Of a stretch of 64,000 nt of DNA, positions 1 through 9,646 are shown one piece after another. Origin of the DNA: Adiantum capillus-veneris (lineage: Eukaryota > Streptophyta > Polypodiopsida > Polypodiales > Pteridaceae); NCBI GenBank assembly GCA_014529385.2, contig CM043969.1:33074446-33138445 (forward strand), given 5' to 3'. Position 1 is the first letter of the stretch, and every line of letters starts with the position of its first letter. The notes below the pieces were generated by a model that saw only the letters and a list, made by a program, of their open reading frames with translations, searched no databases and was not told where the DNA came from. Both the position numbers and the translations under genes were made by a program.

Positions 1-1071
1 CACCGGATCCCATCATACTACCTCTCATAGACTATAATTTTTCTTTTGATGTAAGCGTAGTTATCTTGCTATGAACCAAGAGGATTTGTACACACAATTA
101 ATCCCAATCACTAGACAAAATATATATATTATGGTAAGCACAAAATTACAATTCCAAAGAACAATTCGTAGCATATTTGGTCAGCCAAGATTGAATGCCA
201 TTAACTCATCTATTAACCCGTTCATACTACCCATGATATGATATGACCATAGCCTTGATGTTTTCATCTTTGTGTTGTTTTGACATTCTCTTTTGTGTTC
301 TTTCTTTGTGTGTGTGAGTGCAAGAGAGAAAGAGTGGGTTTTCTTTGATTGCACTTCTTTCCAAACCCTAGTCTTCATGGCATCTATATGGTTTAACTCC
401 TTCATATAGTTTTTGTTGAGTTCTCTCACAAACTCTCACAGCCATAAGCGCGGTGCTTTCCTGGCAAGACCGCAAATTTCTCGACAACGTCAACTGGTAA
501 AAACAAAACCGCGGGCTTATTTTTTGCGCGTTTCCAAAAACTCATTCTCTCTCTCTCTTCGCTTAACTCGCGGCCAGATCTGCATCTTTGGACTACTACG
601 GGCTTGGGCAAACACCATCACATCTTCTCTACTTGCTACAGGTAAGCCTTTTGTCCTTGTTTTCTGGTTATTTTTGTGTGTGTGTGTGTGTGTGTTTTTT
701 TTTTTGCAGATGTGGAAGCTACTCCGGAAGCTTTGTGCACACATACGAGTGTATGTGAGTGCACAATATCATTGCTCTCACACACACACATTAATTTTAA
801 TTTTAGTTTTAAAATTGAAATTGTTATTGTTGTTTAATTTTAATTTGTTATTATTATTTAATTTTATATTCAAATTTGTTATTGTTAATTGTATTTTAGG
901 GTTTCTTGAAATTAATTTTAGGGGTTAAGTTAATTAGTTTTAGGGTTTTGTATATCCAAAAATAGAATAAAAAAGATTTAAATACATTAACAAAAAGTTT
1001 GCATATCCCTGCATGACCAACAGAAACGTTTGCATCTTACTATCATCATTCGGCATTCTTAGTGACATATA
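1..1071. other. Unassigned AT-rich flank with a possible small intron
   Basis: I recognise no gene here. The plus strand has a good donor-like site (CAG|GTAAGC, intron from 642) and a T-rich acceptor (TTTTTGCAG, ending 709), which would bound a 68-bp intron containing a TG microsatellite. The reading frame running through it (413-928) becomes low-complexity Leu/Phe/Asn-rich sequence from AT-rich DNA and looks non-coding. The sequence from 780 to 950 is made of TTTTAATTT-type simple sequence. A transcribed leader or a decayed exon is possible; support is weak. Confidence 0.3.
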
Positions 1072-3955
1072 ACAAGCCGTAGGTCAAACGGATAGAAGAA
1101 ACGTCCAAAATACAAGCCGTTTTTTAAGCCCGTTAGGATTTTTCTACGGAAAAACGCAAACGGACTTCATAAACGGCTTCTTCGTTGTAGGTCAAATCCG
1201 GTTGCGTTTTTCTATGGAAAAACGCAAACGGACTTCGGAAATGGCTTCTATGCCTACCGAAACCATCTGTAGTCCATTAGGTAGTATTGAGGCAATGTCA
1301 AGAGCGTGTATGGCAAGCCATAGGTCAAACAGACAGAAGAAACGTCAAATACACAGGCCATAGTTCAAATCCGGTTGCGTTTTTCTATGGAAAAATGCAG
1401 ATGGTCTTTGAAAACTGATTCTATGCCTACCGAAACCATCCGTAGTCCATTAGGTAGTCTTTAGGAAATGTCAAGAGCGTGTATGGCAAGCCGTAGGTCA
1501 AACGGATAGCAAAAACATCAAATACACAAGCCGTAGGTCAAATCCGGTTGCGTTTTTCTACGGAAAAACACAAACGGACTTAAAAAATGGCTTCTATGCC
1601 TACTGAAACCATCCATAGATGATTAGGTAGTCTTTAGGCAATGTCAAGTGCGTGTATGGCAAGCCGTAGGTCAAACGGATAGAAGAAACGCCAAATACAC
1701 AAGCCGTAGGTCAAATCCGATTGCGTTTTTCTACGAAAAAATGCAAACGGACTTCGGAAATGGCTTCTATGCCTACCAAAACCATCCGTAGTTCATTAAG
1801 TAGTCTTCAAGCAATGTCAAGAGCATGTATGGCAAGCCGTAGGTCAATGGGTTTGAATTAACGCCAAATACACAAGTCGTAGGTCAAATCCGAATGCGTT
1901 TTTCTACGGAAAAACACAAACGGATTTCGGAAATGACTTCTATGGCTATTGAAACCATCCGTAGTCCATTAGGTAGTCTTAAAGAAATTTCAAGAGCGCG
2001 TATGGCAAGCCATAGGTCAAACGGATAGAAGAAACGCCAAATACACAAGCCGTAGGTCAAATCCGGTTGCGTTTTTCTATGGAAAAATGCGAACAGACTT
2101 CGAAAATGGCTTCTATGCCTACCGAAACTATCCGTAGTCCATTAGGTAGTCTTAAGACAATGTCAAGAGTGTGTATGGCAAGCCATAGGTCAAACGGACA
2201 GAAGCAACGTCAAATACACAAGCCGTAGGTCAAATCCGGTTGCGTTTTTCTATGGAAAAATGCAAACGGACTTCGGAAATGGATTCTATGCCTACCAAAA
2301 CCATCAGTAGTCCTTTAGGTAGTCTTAAAGCAATTTCAAGACCATATATGGCAAGCCGTAGGTCAAACGGACAAAAGAAACGCCAAACACACAAGCCGTA
2401 GGTCAAATCCGATTGCGTTTTTCTATGAAAAAATGCAGACGGTCTTCGAAAACTGATTCTATGCCTACCGAAACCATCCCTAGTCCATTAGATAGTCTTT
2501 AGGCAATTTCAAGACCATGTATGGCAAACCGTAGGTTAAACGGACAGAAGAAACGTCAAATACACAAGTCGTAGGTCAAATCCGGTTGCGTTTTTCTACG
2601 GAAAAACACAAACGGACTTTGGAAATGGCTTCTATGCCTACTGAAACCATCCGTAGTCGATTAGGCAGTCTTTAGGCAATTTCAAAAGAGTGTATGGCAA
2701 GCCATAGGTCAAACGGATAGAAGAAACGCCAAATACACAAGCCGTAGGTCAAATCCGGTTGCTTTTTTCTACGAAAAAATGCAAACGGACTTCGGAAATG
2801 GCTTCTATGCCTACCGAAACCATCCGTAGTTCATTAAGTAGTCTTAAAGCAATGTTAAGAGCGTGTATGGCAAGCCGTAGGTCAATGGGTTTGAATTAAC
2901 GCTAAATACCCAAGCCGTAGGTCAAATCCGATTGCGTTTTTCTACGGAAAAACGCAAACGGATTTCGGAAATGAACCATACGTAGTCCATTAGTAGTCTT
3001 AAAGCAATGTCAAGAGCGTGTATGGCAATTCATAGGTTAAACGGATAGAAGAAACGCCAAATACACAAGCCGTAGGTCAAATCCAATTGTGTTTTTCTAC
3101 GGAAAAACGCAAACAGACTTCGAAAACTGATTTTACGCCTATCAAAACCATCCGTAGTCCATTAAGTATTCTTAAGGCAATTTCAAGACCGTGTATGGCA
3201 AGCCGTAGGTTAAACGGACAGAAGAAACATCAAATACACAAGCTGTAGGTCAAATTCGGTTGCGTTTTTCTACGAGAAAACGCAAACAGACTTTGGAAAT
3301 GGCTTCTATGCCTATTGAAACCATCCGTAGTCCATTAGGTAGTCTTTAGGAAATTTCAAGAGGGCGTATGGCAAGCCGTAGGTCAAACGGATAGAAGAAA
3401 CGCCAAATACACAAGCCGTAGGTCAAATCTGATTACGTTTTTCCACGGAAAAACGCAAACGGACTTCAAAAATGGATTCTATGCCTACCGAAACCATCCG
3501 TAGTCTATTAAGTAGTCTTAAAGCAATTTCAAGAATGTGTATGGCAAGCCGTAGGTCAATGGGTTTGAATTAACGCCAAATTCACAAGCCGTAGGTCAAA
3601 TCCGATCGCTTTTTTCTACGGAAAAACGCAAACGGATTTCGGAAATGACTTCTATGCCTACTGAAACCATTCGTAGTCCATTAGGTAGTCTTAAAGCAAT
3701 GTCAAGAGCGTGTATGGCAATCCGTAGGTTAAACGGACAGAAGAAATGCCAAATACACAAGGGATTGATCAGATACGATTACGTTTTTCTACGAAAAAAC
3801 GCAAACGGACTTTGAAAACTGATTCTACGGTTACCAAAACCATCCGTAGTTGATTAGGTAGTCTTTAGGCAATGTCAAGAGCGCGTATGGCAAGCCGTAG
3901 GTCAAACGGACAAAAAAAACGCCAAATACACAAGTCGTAGGTCAAATCCGTATCC
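1072..3955. repeat. Satellite array, monomer about 172 bp, about 17 copies
   Basis: The phrase CAAGCCGTAGGTCAAATCCG recurs every 172-173 bp (for example near 1529, 1701, 1874, 2047, 2219, 2392, 2567, 2739, 2912, 3240, 3413 and 3588). Each monomer carries a second AAGCCGTAGGTCAAACGG about 40 bp upstream, so the unit has internal duplication. Each also carries a near-perfect hairpin, TTGCGTTTTTC-TACG-GAAAAACGCAA (11-bp arms, 4-nt loop). Monomers differ by point changes and a few indels (one near 2970 is shorter). The array stops abruptly near 3955, about 180 bp before the CACTA transposase fragment. It may be a free satellite or a subterminal tandem repeat of that transposon; I could not find the other CACTA end. 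Confidence 0.9.
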
Positions 3956-4137
3956 GAAGATAAAACGAGAACTCTTAAGACCGTTTACATGGATTGTCTG
4001 AAGAGCACGTCTGTGTGTGTGTACGTATGTTGCACCCACAAATATAGGCTTTAATTTGACCAATAAAGATATGATTTACCCGCTAGTCTTGATCTCCGTG
4101 CACCTCTAGACAAAGTGTAGATTTTAACCCACACGGC

Positions 4138-4887
4138 ATGAAGAGATTGACTATTTTTCACGAACTGCCGTACTGGAGTGATTTGCTTATTAATCATCTG
4201 CTCGAGCCAATGCACATTTTTAAGAATGTGGGAGAGTTCATATGGAAGACCATTACTGGAAAAAGGGAGAGCAAAGCTCAAAGAGATGACCTACAAGCTG
4301 TGGGTCGAATGCCAGAGATGTGGCCTCGACTAAAGTCCAATGGAGGGTATGCTATTCCAAAAGGTCCATGGGTTTTGAGTCGTGCTGAAGAGCAACAAGT
4401 GAAGAAGACCATATCTTCTTTCCAGACTCCTACTGGGTGCATGCGATCTTTGAAAATGACCTTTACTAGAGATGACAATCTTAGTGGTCTTAAGTCGCAT
4501 GATTGGCACAAATTTTTATAGTTTATCTTACCAATCGCCATAAAAGATTGTCTAACAGATAACATCAGATGTACCATTTATAAAATTAGTGATCTAGTGC
4601 ATTGGATCTCATCAAAAGAGATAAGAAATGACAGCATAGATGCGGCTCACTTGAATGCAATCGAAGCAGTGTGTATGGTGGAGAAGTATTTTCCAACGAA
4701 CATTCTTACCATCCAAATGCATTTGCTTGTGCTTGTGGTCAATGAAGTTGCAGTTGCTGGAAACATCAACAACAGATGGATGTTCTTCTTGGAGAGATTC
4801 ATGAAGACTTTAAAGTGGTTCGTTCGTCAAAGAGCTCGTCTTGAGGGTAGCATGGCTGAAGGATGGCTTGTTTATGGTTATGTTTAA
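4138..4887 (+). pseudogene. CACTA (En/Spm) tnp2-type transposase, C-terminal fragment
   Basis: The frame reads HELPYWSDLLINHLLEPMHI then FKNVGEFIW, which matches the 'LPYWKDLLLRHNLDVMHIEKNV' region of CACTA TNP2 (Transposase_21). It is followed by a DUF4218-like stretch: GLKSHDWHKFL, LPIAIKDCL, MVEKYFP, RWMFFLERFMKTLKWFVRQ, ARLEGSMAEGWL. These are known as the transposase that cuts CACTA ends. One in-frame TAG at 4519-4521 breaks the frame; otherwise the two parts (4138-4521, 4597-4887) are in register. About 250 codons remain of a protein normally several hundred residues longer, and the N-terminal catalytic part is missing. The fragment sits 640 bp from a CACTA-type terminus, consistent with a truncated element. 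Confidence 0.82.
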
Positions 4888-5058
4888 CTTTCTGGTTATG
4901 CTTATGGTTATTGTTTTGTTTGTGGTTATGGTTATCTGCATTGTGGTTTTGATCAATATGGTTATGGCCGACTATGGTTTTAATTTGGTTATGGTTTTGC
5001 ACAAATTAAGTTCGTTATGGTTATGGTTTTAAGTTGGTACGGTTATGGTTTTGCACAA
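4862..5058 (+). repeat. Degenerate GGTTATG/GGTTTTG minisatellite
   Basis: Directly after the transposase fragment the sequence becomes repeats of GGTTATG, GGTTATGGTTATG and GGTTTTGCACAAA. In frame this gives Tyr-Gly runs and in another frame Val-Met runs, so the reading frames seen here are a by-product of the repeat. It probably lies in the 3' untranslated or subterminal part of the CACTA element. Confidence 0.7.
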
Positions 5059-5230
5059 AGTTCATTTCATTTCTTTCATTGGCCTTAAATCTCATGTGAG
5101 ATCCTACATGGATAGCATGTAGGAGGCGTATACATGATATGGCTTTTTTTTGAAAAGTTTATGTAAAAACAAAGGGCACTCTGCGGAAATTTATGTGCAC
5201 AGGAGCACGGTTGATTTTGGTGCTGCTCGC

Positions 5231-5320
5231 TTTCTTGGGCAGACGGCAGGAAGTCTGGATGTGGCTGTGTCCATCTTTTCATTGGGCACAGGCCAGGCTA
5301 CCTGCCCTCTGCCCAAGAAA
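5231..5320. repeat. Inverted repeat, 20-bp arms around a 50-bp spacer
   Basis: TTTCTTGGGCAGACGGCAGG (5231-5250) is the reverse complement of CCTGCCCTCTGCCCAAGAAA (5301-5320) with one mismatch. It could fold as a stem-loop. Its role is unknown; it lies in the subterminal part of the CACTA remnant. Confidence 0.75.
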
Positions 5321-5334
5321 ATTTTGTTATGTTA

Positions 5335-5530
5335 TGGTCGTCGATATATGCGTCTATATATCCGTCCATATATGCGTCGATATCTCCGTCTATAACTGCG
5401 TCCATATCCGCATCGCAAATAAAGCCTTTCCACGCTGATATCGAAATAAATAGCGACAGTTTTATAGGGACGCAGATATCGACGCGGTGCGTCGATATTT
5501 GCATCGATGACACCTTTTTTTGTTGTAGTG
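5335..5530. repeat. CACTA 3' subterminal repeats and terminal inverted repeat
   Basis: Between 5335 and 5510 a motif of the type CGTCGATATATGCGTC / CGTCCATATCCGC recurs about ten times. Arrays of this kind bind the second CACTA protein (TNPA) in known elements. The end, read on the minus strand from 5530, is CACTACAACAAAAAAAGG, the classical plant CACTA terminus. The 3-bp target duplication cannot be checked because the other end is absent; ATG follows. Confidence 0.78.
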
Positions 5531-6250
5531 ATGATCAAGTTCTAAATTAGGGTCTAATACCTGGATGACCAAAGGGGAAAAACCCAGTGGGAAAAAAGGG
5601 CCTTTGGGATACACGCATTATTGAAGTACTTATTAGCATGGGAAATATTAATAAAGTACTCAAGGGATTATTTGCTGATACATATGGAATTAAAAAAATA
5701 GCAAATATGAGAGGGTAGCATGATGGAACATTGGTTTGCCAGTTGTAGTCCACTCAAGGTGCATATGTGGAAGCAAAAAATATTGTCTAATGCATATTTT
5801 CACATCCTATTTATGCATACAGAGAAATGCATGGAAAACAATATGTTGTGCAAGAAAGATTTTGAGGGGTTATTCAGAAAGATGGTGTAGCTATAAAAGC
5901 ATTTGACATGGCTTTGCAAGCTGGCACCCCTTTAAGAATGGTTTTCGTTTACGAGGATATGTGCTCTCATCTTACTGTGCATTGTGCGTGAGTGTTGGAC
6001 TCCACAACACTCCACCAATTGTAAGTTAATAAACTTCGACTCTTATGCTCATCTCATCGAGCATGAGCAACACAACTTTAGATATGCCCAGCTCTTCTAG
6101 CTTGAGCGTAAGCTTAATAACTATGACTCTTAGCACAGATTTTAATATGACTTGAAGCTTTCGGACTAATGCTTTGCTCATTTTATGGCTCAGAAGCCCG
6201 ACTCTAACCATGCCAAAGAGTGTTTTTTTTCACCCTAGCGACTTGATTTT
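5531..6250. other. No recognised gene; weakly coding-like plus-strand remnant
   Basis: From about 5640 to 5990 the plus strand has scattered frames that read like protein (AYREMHGKQYVVQERF, then KDGVAIKAFDMALQAGTPLR) broken by stops and shifts. I do not recognise the family. The rest of the stretch shows nothing. The end near 6200 runs into the downstream part of element 0. Confidence 0.3.
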
Positions 6251-6607
6251 TCACATTCTTGTGCTTACTACAAACATTTCTTTAGATAAAAGTAAGCTTG
6301 AATCCTCAAAAAGAGGATTAGTGAAGGACCAAGTTGGCATTGAAGGTTTCTTTTGCCATACCTGTTTTATCATCTTTGAATCTGCATTCGCGTTGGTTGG
6401 GTTGTCCTTCTTTGACTGTGAAGACTCCATTATCTGTTTGATTCTCCAATTAGGCTTGTTGTAAGAAATCTTTGATGTTGTTGTAGGCCTCTGTTGACTG
6501 TCATCATTTGGTTTTTGACTTGGAGCATTTAAAGACTTAGGAATCCAAATCTCTTGATGACCTTTGTTTCTCCATTGTTGACTTTTCTTTGCTTGAGGTT
6601 TTGTCAA
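6251..6607 (-). pseudogene. Basic Trp-rich fragment of element 0
   Basis: A 118-residue frame rich in Lys, Gln, Ser and Asn with spaced tryptophans: EIWIPKSLN, KPNWRIKQI, KQVWQKKPSMPTW. It resembles a nucleic-acid-binding tail of a gag or pol polyprotein but has no zinc knuckle. A similar arrangement (QVWVPKTSS, MKWIWKKKE) occurs at 52841-53540. It is out of frame with the protease-like segment upstream. The function is unknown. Confidence 0.4.
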
Positions 6608-6816
6608 GTTCTTGAGATCTTCATGCAGGTCTGGTGTAGCTGCAGTTGGCTTGAATTCTATTAGTTACAACTGGTAGTTGCTAAAGTCAACCACAACTCT
6701 CAAGAGAGAACAAAGACAGATCTCAAACGATCTTCCTCTTGGACAAGGATTCTACAAAGGTTATCTTGATCTAACTGTGTCTCATTGGAGGGTAACTTGA
6801 GACTATGATTTCCAAT

Positions 6817-7668
6817 CTACCTTTCATCAGCTGATTCTGCTGGCAATGAGTGATTGAGCTTTGGACTTCTTGTTGCTTCCTGGTTGTCTGCAACCCCGTC
6901 CTTCTTCATTTCTAGCTTTGATGGCATTCTCTGCTCAATGGCTTCCGTGGTTGCTCTTTGCTCTATTTGATCTGCACTTGCTATTGCTTGATTTGCTTCA
7001 AGCTCTTTTGAAGTTCTGATTGATGGAGATGAATCATCTTCAATAAGCTTTGCTTTGTCATCAATATCCATTTTAACTGTTCTTGAGGACCTTGTGCTGT
7101 CGTCCGCGGGTGACCAGTCTTGGCCTTCATTCTTTGATGTCTGTGATGACTCCGTCATATTTGAACTTTGTATCTCTAGCATCTCCTGGGCCATTGGAAT
7201 TCCCATGATGATGTCGTCTGGCATATCCTTTGCTGTGATCACATAGAATTGAGGTATGATGATCTGTGAACTTACTTCAATTGTTGTGGAGATGATTCCC
7301 CAGCAATTTTCTTCTTTGTCTCCAGATATGCTCACAAATTCAGGAGCATCTTCTAGCTGTGGTTGGCCATATCTTTTCCAAGTGCGAAAAGACATAAGTT
7401 TATTGTCTAACTGAAAATCTACCTTTACTTCTCTTCACAGCTTTTCTTTGTTTTCACCAACAATGTTGCACTTGATCGTCAGAGGATTTGTGTCTAAATT
7501 GACTGCTTTTGATATGGCAACATCCTTTGGTTGAACTTTATCTGCAACTTCTTTGCTTTGATCACCTGCAATTGAGGTTGACTCCATTGGCTGTAATACT
7601 ACGCTTTTTTGCAATTGTTGAGCATTGTCCTCCTCCATCTGGATAACTCTTGATCTTAATAGATCCAC
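6817..7668 (-). pseudogene. Retropepsin-like segment of element 0, one in-frame stop
   Basis: Two frames in register (7435-7668, then 6817-7395) are separated by a single stop. The first ends NPLTIKCNIVGENKEKL. The second carries IPQFYVITAKDMPDDIIMGI, which matches the C-terminal 'DIILG' strand of retroviral-type aspartic proteases. The place where the catalytic Asp-Thr/Ser-Gly should stand reads FQLDNKLMSF, so the active-site loop appears lost. Downstream the protein becomes acidic and Ser-rich (ADDSTRSSRTV). Retropepsins cut gag-pol polyproteins; this copy is unlikely to be active. Assignment rests on the DIIMG strand and position only. Confidence 0.5.
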
Positions 7669-7863
7669 TGTACTTTCTGGCAGAATCTATCTCTTCGGAG
7701 GAGATTTTGGTGGTGACCTTTGTGTAGCCTTCTGGACTTTAGCTCCCATTGACTTTGACTTTTCTATCACCTGTTCTGGAAGCTTGAGGCTTTGCATCAT
7801 CCTCAAATAGTCTTTGACTTCAGTCGGGCCATTCGTAGGGGCTTGTACAAGGTTTTGATCTTG

Positions 7864-8310
7864 CTAATATTCATTACCATGTGCATCTTGATATGCATAT
7901 GTGAGCTTGGTCACATGTAACTGCTTGAACACTATTGGACTTGTCGGATTTTGACTCTGACTTGTAGAGATCAGTTGAAACTTATGTCCTTGATGATCTT
8001 CATAGAAGCATTTGTCTATAGACTCTGATGGAATTTGGGTGAATTGGAAACTACCAACAACCATATGATCTTTCAATGGTTTTTGCTTTGAAGAGGTCTG
8101 TTGGTTAGAAGCTCTAGGGCTTCTAACTGATGTAGCATTTCCTAGTATATAAGCTGAGCTTAATGGATTTACAGCTCCCCCCTTCCTAGGGTGATCACTA
8201 TAGCCTGCTTCATTGTAAGAGTTCAAAATTGTTTGGCTCTGGTTTAGTCTCACCTTTTGGGACTGTGAAGGTACACTTTGGGCAGCATTGTTGACATTTG
8301 GCATCTGCAA
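7864..8310 (-). pseudogene. Element 0 polyprotein, part downstream of the element 1 insertion
   Basis: A 148-residue frame in register with the protease-like segment below it and with 17211-17960 above it once element 1 is removed. It contains two copies of an aromatic-x-D/E-x-x-G-x-x-aromatic motif: CFYEDHQGHKFQL and YAYQDAHGNEY. Upstream of the start the frame continues to the insertion site with two in-frame stops. A stop ends it at 7864. I do not recognise the protein family. Confidence 0.5.
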
Positions 8311-8479
8311 ACCTTCTACATAGTTTACTATGTATCTTTGTGAAACATGACAAATGATTCCCCAAGTTAAGCTTTAGATAGCATTATCTTTTCCCTGATA
8401 TTGTCTATCCCATGGGTCTCCTATGATATGAGCTTATGTGGTTTCAGGACCCAATGCATCATAGATGCTAGACTCTCGT

Positions 8480-9618
8480 TGTGAGTGGGATGAAAACACA
8501 CATAACGCCTCTATAACGACCCGACACACACTCTTGGGAAGATACACATACACACTATGGGGCACCACTCGGCTTACACAACACACCTGGCCGAGACAGG
8601 GAACACACCTCTGGAGTGAGAGGAGAGAGACTATCCACTTGCCCACTCCACACAGACACACACACACACACACCCAAAAATCTCAGCTCAAAAGAGGAGA
8701 ATTTTTTATGTTTAGATACAAATGAGCTTGGACCAACACCAATGGGGCAAACAGCTCACACAATATGGGTAAAAGATACCAGATACAATCACAAACTGGA
8801 GTAGAAACTTCGCTCATAGGAGAAACTTACACAGCCAAAATAGTAGAAAAATAGGGAGGAATTTGGCAAAATGGACAGCACCATCGTGTTCGGAACGGCC
8901 CAAAACCCCAGTCTACAGTGTCAAAGTGCTCAAATCCGACCTCGGATGAGCAGTTTACGGCCAAAACAGGCTCCAAAATGAGCAAAAACACAGCTGCGGC
9001 TGTTCCTCCTCTCTTCTCCACGTTTTTTCTGGTCTTCTCTCAGTTTTTTCAGTTCCCACACTTAACTTTTTTAGTTGGGCACCCTTGGCCTTTTAGATGA
9101 CCTCAAACGGACCCCGAACAGGCCAAAAACTGACCTCGCAGTGCATAGTTGTCACCTTTTTGCATCATCCGCACACCTGGCACTCATTTCTTTTCAATAA
9201 TGCGTCTCTCAACCACGTGAAGTGGCCCCAAAAAGTGGTCCTAATGATGAAATTTCTGCATAACTCTCACAAGAAAACACCCACGTTGTGTCCGTCCTCA
9301 TCCGCGTGCAAATATTGACCTCGTTCGCCCTCCTGACGCCACTAGATGCCATCTGACGCACCTGCTTACCTCATGTCGTCGGCCCGCGGATAGCTTCCTC
9401 GAGAAGTTTTACGCACTACCAACCCCTCCTTATTGTAGAAAAAACACAGTGGTACTGGTAATAGTGAAAATCGATGCACTATGTACACCCTGTCCTACCT
9501 GTACACATGTGGGCCCCACGTAACCACCTGGCTCTGAAAAATGGGCAATTCTTTATTTGATGCACCATGCATGTATATGTACATATGCGCAATCCCTTGC
9601 TCCAAAAAACTCCTGACA
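8480..9618 (-). repeat. 3' LTR of element 1
   Basis: A 1139-bp LTR starting TGTGAGTGGGATG and ending CTCCTGACA, nearly identical to 16073-17210. It contains a CA microsatellite near 8655-8674. The interior junction (9619-9639, minus strand GGCTAGGGGATGGGCAAATTA) is only a weak polypurine tract. Confidence 0.95.
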
Positions 9619-9646
9619 TAATTTGCCCATCCCCTAGCCTGCTAGA

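Larger units (their letters stand above)
4138..5530 (+). mobile_element. Truncated CACTA (En/Spm) DNA transposon, 3' part
   Basis: The element comprises the tnp2 fragment, a minisatellite, an inverted repeat, a subterminal motif array and the CACTACAACAAAA terminus, in the order expected for the right half of a CACTA element. No second terminus was seen to the left. Either the left half is deleted or it lies beyond the satellite and outside the window. The element cannot be mobile as it stands. Confidence 0.75.

Noticed and set aside
413-928. Open frame of 171 codons with splice-like sites
   Set aside because: The C-terminal half is simple AT-derived Leu/Phe/Asn sequence and the putative intron is only 68 bp; no domain. 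Kept only as a weak note.
1072-3955. CRISPR-like regular repeats
   Set aside because: Units are contiguous with no unique spacers and are 172 bp long; this is a plant-type satellite.
4841-5032. Val/Met-rich frame that could be a membrane protein
   Set aside because: It is one of several frames through a GGTTATG minisatellite.
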